Below are positions 48,403-60,200 of a DNA stretch of 64,000 nt, one piece after another (the first letter of the stretch is position 1; each line of letters begins with the position of its first letter). Source of the stretch: Pyrenula massariospora (Eukaryota; Ascomycota; Eurotiomycetes; Pyrenulales; Pyrenulaceae); the NCBI GenBank assembly GCA_021030905.1, contig JAGFMI010000004.1, forward strand, positions 1,302,001 through 1,366,000. The letters are read 5' to 3'. Below the pieces are notes generated by a model. The model saw only the letters and a list, made by a program, of their open reading frames with translations. It did no database searches and was not told where the DNA came from. The translations under genes were made by a program, and so were the position numbers.

Positions 48403-49285
48403 GTCTGCGGCGTCTTTGTCGCCTTGGACAGAGCAGGCCTAGATGAGACACCCGGCGATAAACGATGCAGATTCGCATGCGGCGGACACTTTAGTTCTAG
48501 GAGAGGAAGACCCCGTGGTCATGAACGGCGTGTTCTGTATTCCAAATATCTGCTATCATTGATGGGAAGGATTGAAGTGACTACCAGTATGGGTGATGAG
48601 GCCGGCGGTGCTGCGGGATGGGGCTGAGTCGAATGACATGACGCCGCTCGGGTCCCCTCGTCTACATCAAGTAGCGTCTATCCGAGACACTCTGTTCAGC
48701 CTCAGGACGCGCACTTTCCATAGATGCTTTAGAGTGGTAAGAATTTCACATGGAACCGACACATATGTGAGCTCATACTATGATGGTGAATCTACGTATT
48801 TGAGTCCAAAGATCACGCACTCAGCGCGAAAAGACCACGGTCTGCTATCTTTAGAAGTAACCAAAGAATAGCATCTTCTACACAGAACCTGGGTTGCCTG
48901 TGGATCTTCTGAATGGTTTGTAATATTTGTCAGATCGTAGATTGTATGAAATTTGACGGCTATGGCAAGTTAGCTGGCTCCCCGGTGGGTAAAAGGTAGG
49001 CTGAATTCCGCGCATATCAACTAGGCGCCGGCGCCGCTGATGCTCGAAAAGACGGGAAGAGACATGTCCACGGGCAAATCCACTAGGTTCCACCTTTGGC
49101 TTTCCAAATTTCAAGAATGGTGCGCACAGTTAGGCGCTATTAGACATCCCCAACCTCTTTTTTCAAACTCCTTTTAGGATCGCTCAAAGCAACCTAAGAA
49201 ACTCTCCCCATCAATAAAAAATATACTGTCAATCTCTTCTGCTCTGCTACCACCTCTTGCACCCCTTTGGATCAACATATTCTTT
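48403..49285. other. Intergenic between rsp5 and pab2
   Basis: 883 bp with the rsp5 promoter and leader and the pab2 3' end. An open frame at 48878-49114 (-) has no recognisable motif and is not called. Confidence 0.4.
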
Positions 49286-50174
49286 TCAGTAGGGCGAATA
49301 CCCTCGACCTCGACCTCGATAACTGCCACGGTAGCCGCCTCGAGGGCTTCCATAACCACCTCCTCTACCGTAGCCACGGCCGCCACGAGGTCCGCCTCCA
49401 CCGCGGCCGCGGCCGCGTGTCATACCGGGCAAGTTGGTACGCTTCGGGACCACCTACATGTCTTCAGTCAGTCGTCAGACGATATTGACATTGGAAAGTA
49501 GCATACTTTGAGATTTCGGCCCCGAAAGAGGCTTTCGTTCAATACAAGCGCTGAAGCGACGAGGCTGGGTTCCGTAAACTCCACATAAGCATACCTGCGA
49601 CGTACCAGAATTAGCGATCCATCTCTTGCCAGGCAGCATGGATGTATTAAGAGGTGGGAATATGCGAATCAAGTGAAAAGTATCCCGCTTCTCGTAGTTT
49701 CAAGTATGACATTGCAATACTTTCCACCACCATCAAATTTTTACGCACCCTTTTGGATGACCAGTAAATTTGTCAAGAAGGATTGTAACGCGATTGATGG
49801 AGCCAGCGCTTTGAAAATGGGCTTGTATTTCCTCCGGTGTTGCACCGTAATCCACATTGCCCACGAAGATGCTTCTTGCGTCGACATCTTCACGGTCTTC
49901 TCGCAGGTTCTCAGATTGCGTTTCGATCTGACTCTGCATCTCACGAAGCTTTGCAGCTTCAGACTCCATCTCCGCGACTCTCCTTTTCATCTCAGCTATC
50001 TCTTCCTGTGAGATTATTTAGCATCTTCGTTCCTATAGGGCGGGACTTCGAACGGAGAAAATATGAGATCAAGCTAGTCTGATCCCGCTCTCGCAACTGA
50101 GCACTAACCTCATCATCGCCGACTTCGTCACCTACTTCCGCAGGGTCCATCTTTCTGTCGAGCTCGTCTGCCAT
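49286..50174 (-). CDS. pab2: Nuclear poly(A)-binding protein Pab2 (PABPN1 family)
   Basis: Exons 50109-50174, 49749-50005, 49507-49594 and 49286-49453; 192 aa. An acidic N-terminus ([22 protein letters not shown]) leads to a coiled coil ([24 protein letters not shown]), then one RRM ([26 protein letters not shown] ... [38 protein letters not shown]). An RGG/GYG-rich tail ends RGYSPY, a substrate type for arginine methylation. The acid, coil, RRM, RGG order is diagnostic of PABPN1/Pab2, which binds growing poly(A) tails in the nucleus and links to RNA decay. The second intron is 154 nt, long for this window. All junctions are conventional. Confidence 0.96.
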
Positions 50175-51059
50175 GGCACGATTTGAGGGTAAAGTGGATT
50201 GCAGGAGAAGCTGCTCTTGAGGCACTCGGAGGAGAAAGGGGACACGAGCCTGGGATCCAGAAAGAGGAGCAATTTAGGCGACAATCTGATGACAGGGTGC
50301 TGACTGAAAGAGTGAATGTGCCGGGCGTGACAATTGCACTCGAAATGAAGTCCTGATTTTGAGGATGCCCTTGAACAAGTTAGCGCGGAATCCCGCATAC
50401 GGTATAGCGTCCTCCGTGGGTCCGGAGGTCTTACGGGTAGCTGCGGGAATGCAAGATTCTCACGGCGTTTCTTCAATGCGTTCCTTCAATGTTCATTATC
50501 ACTCAACAATCGAACATTCGTCATCTGAGTATTCCATGAACTCAGTGGAGCCTGCTACTTAGAATAGGCATCACAGATCCTAATCACTTATACTTCAGCG
50601 AGAGGCGATGGAAAATCATGTTTCAGGGAAGATTCGATTCTGAATTCAACAATTGCTAGTAGATGCTCTACTGAGATCTTAGTCCCACAGCATCACGGCA
50701 TGCTGCTCTTTGCTAATGAAAATGCGGAGTCCTCGTGAGACATATTACAAACTCGGGAGAATGTCCATCCTTTTCGACCCAGGACGCCCGAATTGGGACT
50801 CAGCCTCTTGAACGTGCCGAGCTTGGAAGTTCAGCACCACGCTTGATAGAAAATGCGCCTGCAATGACCAGATGATAACACATGCACCGCCCGGATAATG
50901 CCGTTTCTCTACGGCATGTGATGCTTTCGAATTTGTGCGCCAGACCAAACCTATGAATGAGTATAACTTGCTCAATGATTCTGGAGGTTAACTTCAAGCT
51001 AGTTGCCTGTGAACTGTTGTGAGGAAAGCAGATGCTCCCACGTAAAGCCTGGAGACATT
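50175..51059. other. Intergenic upstream of pab2
   Basis: 885 bp with the pab2 upstream region and the 3' end of the next minus-strand gene. Nothing else seen. Confidence 0.4.
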
Positions 51060-52700
51060 TTAAGCCTCCCACTCCGAGTCATTGGGTTGACTCTCGGAAG
51101 GTAAAGCAAGGGATGCGAATCCGTTGCTGTTGTTTGTAGGAACTTTTCTTGCAGGAACTGTTTGTGTGATGCCACTGGTATCGTTAGATACTTTTCCTTT
51201 GCTGTCAGTGCCGCTCTCGGCTTGGACCTTGGTGGCGCGTTTTCTGTCGCGTTTGTTCGACACAGTATTCCATTCGTCCTTGCTAGCACGTAGTCTCCGT
51301 AATTGCTCCTCCTCAGAAGGTAGATCATCTGCCCAGCTAAGTTTTTCTTCTCGTTCTGACCCGCTTTGCGGCAAGACTTTCAGATCGGGAGCAATATTCT
51401 CCTTCTTTGGAGCAGCTTCCATTGATTTCTTTGAGATTTCCTCCTTATAGGTCACCTGAGGCGTATTAGTTGTATGCGGCTGACCGTCCGTAGTCTCCTT
51501 TTCGGCATCACCGCCAGCAACCTTCGAGGGTGTGTTTTCTGGACGCGCTAACGAGCCGGTTTCTTTTCCAGAGACACCATTCTCATGGTAGGCTTTTCCG
51601 GAGACACCATTATCCTCGGGCTGGGCCCTCGCGCCATGACTTTGATGGTCGTGCGAAGCGCCACTCGTCTCAGCTTTCTCCAGGCCAGCACTGTTTTCGG
51701 CGCCGTTCACAAAAGTGTACGAATGAGTTTTAGTGTCAAAGGTATCTAGGAGAGGCTCGGCTTGGTGCTGGTCGGGAATAGTCGAAGGCGCTTCCGATTC
51801 CCTGTTCTGGGTCCACACATTCACCGCAGGGTTGAAAGAGTCCGCCTTCACTTGGTTCGAAGTGCCCGCTGCCGTTCTCGCTGTGCGTAGCTGGCGCTCC
51901 TGAAGTCGCTTCCGCTCTTCCTCAGCAGCCGCGATCTCTACTTTTTGCTGTTCTCTCTTCAGACGCGCTTGACGTTTCTTCTTGCTTTCTGCAACTTGAT
52001 ATGCCTTTGGGCTGGCTTGTTTCTTCGGTGAAGACTCCAAGTCACCCGTCAGACGTAGGACACCTGGCCCAATTTTAGCTGGCTCTAACATGTCTGCCAC
52101 ATCACCTGATTTCGGGAGGTCGAGGTTGCTAGCACCGAATGGTGGAGACGCGATCGGCGACATATCATCATCCGCGTCGTCAGCTCCAGTGGTAGAAGAA
52201 GGCTCAGTCGAGACGATCGGAGATGCAGAAGCGGACTCGGTTCGAGCTTTGTGTGCTCTACGATCTTTCTTACTTGGCCGGTCACCGGAAGGCTTGTTGA
52301 GAGGCGTTCCCGCCCGAGCTTTCACGAATTGTTCAGCGAAAGCCGTGTTATTCACACCATCATCGTCATCTTCCTTGCGTCTTGCAGAAATCGTGGACAC
52401 CGGAGCGGAGTCCGTGAATGTCTTAGACGCGATCTTCCTCTTCTTACTATTGGAGCCCTCGACGGCACTAGGTCCAGGAATTGTGTCAATCGGCTCTTCT
52501 GAAGGAGACTTCTCATCCAAGCTTCCATCCTTTTTCGGTCGAGTCTTCTTGCGAGATTTTGAGGCTACAGCATTATCTCCGGAGGTGTCGATGGTGGGTG
52601 TTGTGAACCGAGAGAGGAAATTTGGTGGGCCAGCGTAATACCAGGCTATTGCGCCTCCCATGAAGAGGAGGAAAGCCCAGGAAAGGAATGGATTCGGCAT
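51060..52700 (-). CDS. Fungal membrane-anchored coiled-coil protein
   Basis: Single-exon ORF; the first ATG is at 52700 (frame open further only from a TTG at 52808), giving 546 aa. MPNPFLSWAFLLFMGGAIAWYYAGP is a single N-terminal signal anchor. A long hydrophilic body follows with charged Lys/Asp/Ser blocks, a conserved NNTAFAEQFVKARAGTPLNKP, a coiled coil (ESKKKRQARLKREQQKVEIAAAEEERKRLQER, about 258-289), a duplicated EDNGVSGK/HENGVSGK element and a conserved end (KLSWADDLPSEEEQLRRLRASKDEWNTV ... NGFASLALPSE). The orientation implied is ER or outer-envelope anchoring with the body in the cytosol. I recognise it as a conserved Pezizomycotina hypothetical but cannot name a function. Confidence 0.82.
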   Translation of the reverse strand: MPNPFLSWAFLLFMGGAIAWYYAGPPNFLSRFTTPTIDTSGDNAVASKSRKKTRPKKDGSLDEKSPSEEPIDTIPGPSAVEGSNSKKRKIASKTFTDSAPVSTISARRKEDDDDGVNNTAFAEQFVKARAGTPLNKPSGDRPSKKDRRAHKARTESASASPIVSTEPSSTTGADDADDDMSPIASPPFGASNLDLPKSGDVADMLEPAKIGPGVLRLTGDLESSPKKQASPKAYQVAESKKKRQARLKREQQKVEIAAAEEERKRLQERQLRTARTAAGTSNQVKADSFNPAVNVWTQNRESEAPSTIPDQHQAEPLLDTFDTKTHSYTFVNGAENSAGLEKAETSGASHDHQSHGARAQPEDNGVSGKAYHENGVSGKETGSLARPENTPSKVAGGDAEKETTDGQPHTTNTPQVTYKEEISKKSMEAAPKKENIAPDLKVLPQSGSEREEKLSWADDLPSEEEQLRRLRASKDEWNTVSNKRDRKRATKVQAESGTDSKGKVSNDTSGITQTVPARKVPTNNSNGFASLALPSESQPNDSEWEA

Positions 52701-55700
52701 ATTTGGTTCCGACGTCTTGAAGATGTTTTGAGGCGGTACCTGTAAATTGAGGGGGATGCTTTGATACTTTCTAGCGTGGAAGGGTGAAGTTTCGCTCTCG
52801 TAGAACAATTGTGGGATGGTGGGCTTAAAAGAGGTTTGTGTTTATGAGATTAGTCCGGTGGTCAAGCGCTGGTACACCTCGACACTGGTGGTAGACCCAG
52901 GATCTGGTGTGGATTGGTTAGCTCCGCACTGAGCAGATTAGAAAAGATGACGAGTGGTAAAGACTGCAGACGGGCATGTGCGAGATAATTGGTGTCCGTA
53001 AACGCAGTTTAAAATCCGCACTGAGGCTCAAGGAGGTAAGTAAGGGATGAGCGAGGTGGTGGGAGAAGTAAGGAATCCCTTCAGACCCTTGTTCAGTGAT
53101 AGCGGGTGCAGTACCGTTCACATTGTGGGGTACCTCAATGCGATAGCTCCAGACAAAAATGATCCATTGAAAGTCGAGTCCTTACGCCACGAGACATGAT
53201 CAATTGGGAGGTGAATGAGAGGTGAGAGAGGATGCAGATGGCAAATTGTCGAAAGGGGTGGGCACTCGGGTAAAGGAGGGAGGGCAAAAAGGACGTTTAC
53301 AGCGCGGTGATGTTGCGCGTTAAGCGTCGGAGACGATGGCGCATCCCTGCCACACGACCTCGACAAGACGCTACTCCATTCCAGGCCCCGTCGCGCGCCT
53401 CGGCATCAGTCTTGGCTCCCCCGTCGCCCACGCCCTGGCCAGATGCAGCACACACGCCCACAAGCTACGGGCCTGATTTACCGGCCTGAAAGAATCAAGC
53501 CCAACGACATGTCAGAGTGCCTCTTTTCGTGATTGTTCATGAAGATTATCCACCACCGACAAGACGCCTGCTCGGCCACGCGTCCATGAAACCACTGTTC
53601 CTTGGTGGGTTTATTGATTATGGTGCCGAGATCCGGGCCCTCCAAACACCTGTTCCTGCCGGGTTCCCCGTGGCCCTGCAGGTTGCACATGGTGACAGGG
53701 GCAACGCTCTCCGGTCGAAATTGCCCTGGTTCTGGTTGAGGTGCAATATCGACTCGAACCCCACTGGACCAAGAGGAGCCACAAAAGCAGCCACCAGATA
53801 AATACGTGCAGCGCCTCCAATGTTGTCAGGCCAAAAGGTGCTCTTTGCAGACGCAACTAAATTCCTCGTCAGGCGATCTCTTACACCTTAAAGGCATACC
53901 TGCAGGCCCTAAAAGGTCTTCGAGGAATACCGGACAGTGTTGGTATCTACCTACTGAAGTATTGCATCTGTAGCTCTTGGCATTCAGGATATCGTCGCTC
54001 TTCTCACCATTATAAAGTTCTAAAAGCTAGTGACCATGTTCATTTTCCTCTAAGGTTTCATCCAGCCTCTCCAGTTTTGGTACAGACGTCCCCAACCCCG
54101 TCATATCTGTTACTTCAAGCGAAGTCTTCAGTACCTGGGCCGGGAGAAAGAGAAGAAATATACTCAATAGTGTGAGAGTTGTTGAACGTTCAAGGGTAAT
54201 TAAATCGTGGCTGTAGCCCTCACCAGGCTCTGCCCTTCAGATGACCAGCCTTTCGAAGGGTTTCGATATTTTTACGCGATAACGTACAAACCAGGGTCTG
54301 AGCAACCCAAGATATCGCCCACCACGATTTCATGGTCATAGCCTTCGTGTTCCTAGAAAACTCAGCTGTTTTTAGCAATAGCAAGCCAGCGACAGCTTCG
54401 TTACTTTTGGTCAACAAGAGAATCTCATCCAAGACAAGTTCAAGGAGGATCTTCCTTCAATATCCATCGGCTGGTGCTATCCGGAGAGGGGGTTATTGAT
54501 CACCATTATCACAACAAAACCAATAGCTTGGTCGCATCCGGTCATAATTTGTTTTTGGCACGATTCCAAAAATGCTGAGTTCTTGATTGCCTTTACCCAA
54601 AGTTCTTAAAGCACTCTTCAGATATCCAACTGTCGTGAAATCCCATTGAACCCCTCTATTATACTCCTCGGATACTGCCGTTTCGTACTGTCGAGCTAGT
54701 TGACTGATGTTATAACTAGCTGAATGAAGTTTCCTTTGCAACGTATTTGCGTTGGATACTCACCAGACAGCTCCTCCGCGTGCCCATATGGGAGCGTCGT
54801 TGAGGGTATCTTGGAAAATTGTAACACATCGCTGACATGACTGATCGGTCCAATAAGTTTGGGGTCTTTATTCGCAGAGCACCGGCGAGATCAGAAGTAG
54901 TACCAACGAGGCTAGGTGACAGAATTCGTGGCTCACTGATCCCCTAGTACCAGACCAGAACAGTGAGCTACCAATGCTATCGACCCGCCTCATAAGTGTT
55001 GCAAAAAGATATTCACGAGCCTACCGTGATGAAATGTTGAGCAGCCAAAATAAAATGGTGTCTATTCTCGATTCTGAGTAATAGAATTAAAGTGCAGTAA
55101 GACTAATGGCTCATCTTACAACGTCATGAACTATCATCATAGCCGGTGTGAAAGTGGGAATGAGGATACTTGTCGGCGAAATAGTGAAGGAACCTTACGT
55201 GAGCCTTGGGGAATGCAGGCGGCGTCTAGTTTACTGCATCGGTCTTGTTATGAACCGCTCTTTTCCCCCTCCCTCCCCTTCACCGCAACTTCCTCCCTTC
55301 TTCCCTCTAGTTTGATAGAAAGTGCACGTTGCACGGGTCAAAAACGGTCGCTTTAAGGTGATTCGTAAGGCTTATGAAGCAGCACCTATATTTACGTATT
55401 AGCAAGACATAAGCTTAATCTCAGTCAAGATTTCTGCTTAAGTCTTTATGATTATTGGTTGATCGGTTGAAAAAAACCCCCCGATCTGGGGAAGTGGTAT
55501 CGTGTCCAGGTATTTTTGGTTGGTTCAGAAGCTTATTTCGGTTGGCACATTACAAAGCGAACGTCCGCCAAAACCCGGTCATCTCAGCCTGACCTTGACT
55601 GGGTGTCTCTGGACCAACTAAAAACCTTTAGACACTTCTACTGTCAAACAACCTTCAAGGTGGCTGGCAGCTATTCATCATGCTGCATTGCACGTGTGGA

Positions 55701-56397
55701 GAGCCGATTCGCGGTATTCCACGTATCGTTGTGGCCGAGTCCGACATCACGAACCTGACAAATAACGGAGTGGTCTACATATCATAAAGAACGAGTGCGA
55801 GCTCTATGTCTAAAAGTGGCGTTCTCACGAGTCGGGGTACCAATATTCTATTGATTGAATCAAAAAGTTTGATCTCTTGCCCGGGTTGGCACTATTGATT
55901 GTTTGACTGGACGAGATTTCCTGCAGATCCAGAATCTACGTCCTTTTAAGCCTAATTCCTCCTTGCCTATCTCCCATTTCGTTACACAGCATAAAGGAAG
56001 CTTAGCTTGCATGGTGTTGATACAGTTGCGATGACCCTCCATACCTTATTAGTCGTTATGTGGGCCAATAGTCCAATCATCAATCGATCCTGCTGCAAGG
56101 GCTCAACAAAGTACCAATGAGTCCAAGGTTCGAACGCCTCATGGATGAAAGATTACTCCGATTGTTATCAGTCTGATGCTCACGACCTATCAAGACCCTA
56201 CTTCATGAGTATGGCGATAGCAGACTTCCGTCCTTGTAACCAACCAGCGACCAAGGCATCTTCATGGCGCAGTGAACCAAGGTACTAGAAGTCTCGTCAC
56301 TAATTTCATAAAAAGGCGAGGTAACCAAACCGAAGGACATTACTCATGAGAGTACAATTGATGTTGCATTTATCTGGGGAAACGAAGCACAGCCAAA
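52701..56397. other. Gene-poor gap
   Basis: 3.7 kb without a gene I can support. Minus-strand frames at 54220-54432 and 54493-54741 follow each other in different frames and contain protein-like text (SQLARQYETAVSEEYNRG), preceded by a plausible exon end at about 54.78 kb; this could be an unrecognised or decayed gene. Several short plus-strand ORFs (53517-53801, 55516-55758) have no visible domain. Confidence 0.35.
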
Positions 56398-58324
56398 ATG
56401 ATTTCATTTCCAACGGCTGTCACTACGTTCCTTGTCTCTAGCGTTATTCTGACGTTCTTCCGTCATGCGTACGTTTGCTTTTTCCGGTTGTCTTGTACAC
56501 CATCGCATTTGCCTTGGGCGGGACCCAAGATGTGGCTTTTCTCTCGTGGTCGTGCTACTCTATCCAGCGTTTTTCACACTGACGAGTTGTCCAAGAACGC
56601 GTACAGCCAGGTGAATGAATTCTCGAGAACTCGATTCTTCTATCCCCTAGACTTGTCAATCTGACTTAATACAGTATTCAAAACGAGGTCAATATTACGT
56701 TCTTCCGAATCTTCTCACTGGCCCAGAGATAATACTACCACCATCCCAGCTAAAATGGCTCCTAAATCAGCCCGAGGATGTCCTAAGTCAAATGAAAGTC
56801 TCTCGAGAGCTTGTCCAGGTCGAATATACACTCTTCAATCCAACGGCTACTGTACAACATTCTCTGAAGCACCACGTTGTGCGCCGCGACGTAGCAAAAC
56901 AATTGGCTTCATGGACAGGCTCAATTGTCGAGGAGATATCACTGGCGCTATCAGATCATTGGGGTCAAGACGTTGACTACTGGCGCGAGGTACCTGTGTT
57001 CAACTCGATGGCCAACTTGCTCAATAGGACCGTGAACAAAGTCTTCATTGGGCTGCCGCTTTGTAAGTACTCCCGATCCCTGGAGAAAGAATCATCTTAC
57101 ATCTCAAGGTCGAGACCAAAAATATCTACAACCTTGCAGGACGTTCGGAAAGTGGCTTCCTATCTACGCTGCCACTATAAATCTACTGCCAAATTTTTTG
57201 AGACCGTATGAACTGATGCAATCTAAATGCGGAAATGGTATATTGACATTACCTAGGGTACTGGGACCATGGATAGTGTCGTCCGACACCGCGCACTTTT
57301 CCAAAATGAAGGACCTCCTGTTACCGATCGTTATCAAGAAAATGGAAGAGGTGGAAGTAACCAGTAAAGCTCACAATGCGCCTAACGAAGGACCGGTACG
57401 TGCAGGTCTTTTAGAGTACTAATCCCGCTTGTGTCATACTCGTTGCTGAAATTTGTCTTTATTAAGGAAGACGTGTTGCAATTTATCGTCCAAGAAGCTT
57501 TCCATGTATGGCAACCGAATGGCTACAATGCCACTGAAATCTGTGAGGCATTCGTTGCACTAACCGCTGTTGCGATTCAAACCTCACGGGCAACCATCAC
57601 GAACACACTCTTTGATCTGGCATCTTCACCAACCGCTACCGAGAATTTTGCCATTCTTCGAGCCGAAGCGAGGCATGTATTGGAAGCGGACAGTGGCACA
57701 TGGACCCAGGAAGGAGTCTCGAAATTGGTGAAACATGACAGTGCCATCCGTGAGAGCCTACGCATGTGGGACGGTCGTGGTCCACTGAAAGAAGTCCTGA
57801 CCCCGGAGGGGGTCACTACTCCCGACGGTCTTCACCTACCTCAAGGCGCCAAAATCGGTATCTTCGCTCCAGCTGTTCAATATGACGAAGACACGTATCC
57901 AGAGCCAGCCGTCTACAACCCTTGGCGGTTCTCGGTCGACGTTGGTTCTCTCAACGCTGGCAAAGACATATCTGCCGATGAAGTTGCTGCAGCAGGCACG
58001 ATTCCTCGTCATGGACCCTCGATCGTCACCACTGCTCGGGATTTCATGGCGTTCGGGCATGGACGCCATTCATGGTAAGTCTTGTTTCATCTGGCCCCGA
58101 ACAAACACGTAGGGAATAGATCGCTAACATTCTCCAAAAACAGCCCCGGTCGTTTCTTTGCCGCGACTCAGTTAAAGCTGCTGCTTGCGCACATTGTCCT
58201 GAGTTATGACATCGAGCCCCTACCACAAAGACCCAAAAATAATTATATAGGAAGTATTATAGGGCCTCCGATGCATGCTACTATAAGGGTCAAGAGGAGG
58301 AAAGACGTAGAGTCTTACGTGTAG
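56398..58324 (+). CDS. Cytochrome P450 monooxygenase
   Basis: Exons 56398-56610, 56675-57062, 57109-57395, 57467-58074 and 58144-58324; 558 aa. An N-terminal membrane anchor (MISFPTAVTTFLVSSVILTFF) is followed by the normal fungal P450 layout: SKNAYSQ/YSKRGQYYVLPNLLTGPEIILPPSQ, VQVEYTLFNPTATVQHSL and VNKVFIGLPLC/RDQKY. TFGKWLPIYAATINLLPNFLRPY follows, then the K helix DSAIRESLRM (ExxR) and the heme loop FGHGRHSCPGRFFA with the Cys ligand, which is split by the last intron. The I helix (AFVALTAVAIQTSRATITNTLFDLA) lacks a clear A/GGxxT. It looks closest to the ent-kaurene-oxidase-like fungal class. The substrate is unknown. No terpene, polyketide or peptide synthase lies within the window, so a secondary-metabolite cluster is not shown. 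Confidence 0.93.
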
Positions 58325-58647
58325 ATTAGACGTCTACTAGCTTTGTGGTGCAAAAATTGGATGAAGCATAGATGCGCAACTACATGGCTAGATTAGTAGC
58401 TTCTAAAGTAGTCTTCCTTACTTAGAGAGATCTTCAGTGAAGGCCCCACTAAACTCTAAATTAGAGTCCAATGTCAGCAGACGCACACAAATGCAGCTTT
58501 CCAGGATCCAGTTAAGAAAAGGTGGAGATGAATTTTGATCTCCATTGTACATAATATCTAAATCTTCATGCAACGTCTCTACATTTGTACAGCAGTCGAG
58601 ATTGCCCGCAAAGAACTTAGCCTCCGTTAAATCACTGAGAGACAGCA
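58325..58647. other. Intergenic between P450 and nucleoside hydrolase
   Basis: 323 bp between two genes on the same strand. No other feature seen; the small minus-strand ORF here has no recognisable motif. Confidence 0.4.
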
Positions 58648-60200
58648 ATGGCTCCGTTGAGCCGCATCATAATTGACACGGACCCGGTACGGCCCTCAAT
58701 CCTTTGTTTAGTCATCCACTGAGATTGTTGACTTTCGATAGGGTATAGATGACATTTGGGAAATTCTGCTTGCACTGACTGCAAAGCCCGAGGAGCTTGA
58801 AGTGCTGCTCATTTCCACAACCTTTGGAAATGTGGAAGTGCGAAGGTTAGCTAATGATATGATATTCGCTCAAATCCGGAGCTCATAACAATTCAAGCTG
58901 CCTTCGCAATATTATTACTCTTTTCAATGTCCTCGATAAGGAGACTAAATGGCGCCGCGGCATGGGAAAAAATCCTGGGTTCGATGGTCTACAGGCCAAA
59001 CCTTTGATAGCAGTGGGCGCGGAAGGACCTCTCGAGGATCAGGTCATGTTGGCCGATTACTTCCGTAAGATTTCCTTGGAATGTTCTACCCCTTCAGATT
59101 TTGTCTCACCTGTGAAATAGACGGTAGAGACGGGCTAGCCGGAATTCACTCAAGCGTTGGTTGTTCGACCTGCGCAACGGATGCCTGCTAAACTAACATG
59201 AAGCATCCGCATCTATCTCCTGAGGATACTTGGAAACGGCTTTTCGAATATCCTCAGGCAGATACAGCTGTCCCTAACACAAGACCACCAGTCTCTGTAG
59301 AGTGCCACTCTTTTAGACCCTCAATTGAACCTGCCCATCGAGAAATGCTACGGATCCTCAAGGAGAATGAAGAAGATACAATCTCGATCGTGGCTACTGG
59401 CCCTCTCACCAACCTTGCTCTTGCGGCGTCGGAAGATCCGGAGAGTTTTCTCAAAGTCAGAGAGGTAATCACGATGGGCGGTGCCATCGAAATTGAGGGC
59501 AATGTAAGTGGCAATCCACTCCGGTGAGTGAGCTGAACTTCTTTTCTAGGTCACACCAGCTGCCGAATTCAACATCTTTGCCGATGCTGTGGCCGCTTCC
59601 CGAATATATGCCTTGACCGGCGCCAATCCTTCCTCAACAATGCCACCATCGCCTCCTAGGTCAGAGTCAAAAGGGAAACAACTACCGCCCTATCCTCAGA
59701 ATCTGAGTCGACAATTGAAGCTTACATTGTTTTCCTTGGACATAACAGAGCATCATACTATGACCCGGGGAAGGTTCAATTTGACAGCTAATCCAATGGT
59801 TAAAGCTGGTTCACCTTTAGCAGAATGGATGGCCGCTTTCATGAAGCCGACACTCGATAAAATGGAACACTTGCACACAGGCCACAGTGGAGACACCACA
59901 TTCTTGAGCCTACACGACCCGATGTGCATGTGGTACGTCTTAACGAGAGATTCTCCAAGCTGGGTTCGGTCTCCAAAATCTCCTGAAGATATTCGAGTTG
60001 AGGTTGCCGGACAGTGGACCAGAGGGATGACTGTTGTGGATCGAAGAAACCGTAAAAGGAGAAACAGCAGTGGCGAAGCTCCTCATGACACTGGCGATTG
60101 GTTGGGAAGAACCTCAGGCAATCGCGTGAACAGGATCATCTCAAGCCCTGGAGAAACCAAGTATGCAGACTATTTGTTAGGACGCATCTTTGGGGAGTGA
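58648..60200 (+). CDS. Inosine-uridine-type nucleoside hydrolase
   Basis: Exons 58648-58686, 58742-58845, 58898-59064, 59121-59155, 59204-59503 and 59550-60200; 431 aa. The family signature DTDPGIDD, which binds the catalytic calcium and ribose, is split across exons 1 and 2 (IIIDTDP/GIDDIWEILLAL). Later motifs fit: STTFGNVEV, SIVATGPLTNLALA, ITMGGAIEIEGN/VTPAAEFNIFADAVAA (the GGA..NxTPxAEFN site) and, near the end, LHDPMCMWY with the conserved His-Asp. The small exon 59121-59155 rests on a GTTGGT donor and a TGCTAAACTAAC branch region and is the least certain junction. The enzyme cleaves the N-glycosidic bond of purine or pyrimidine ribosides for salvage. The C-terminus runs on with a basic RRNRKRR stretch. 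Confidence 0.9.

Noticed and set aside
56121-56150. tRNA-like B-box (GGTTCGAA) in intergenic DNA
   Set aside because: No matching A-box or cloverleaf could be formed around it; a similar hit near 2418 also lacks one.
56398-60200. Secondary-metabolite gene cluster
   Set aside because: Only a P450 and a nucleoside hydrolase are adjacent; no backbone synthase, prenyltransferase or cluster regulator is seen.
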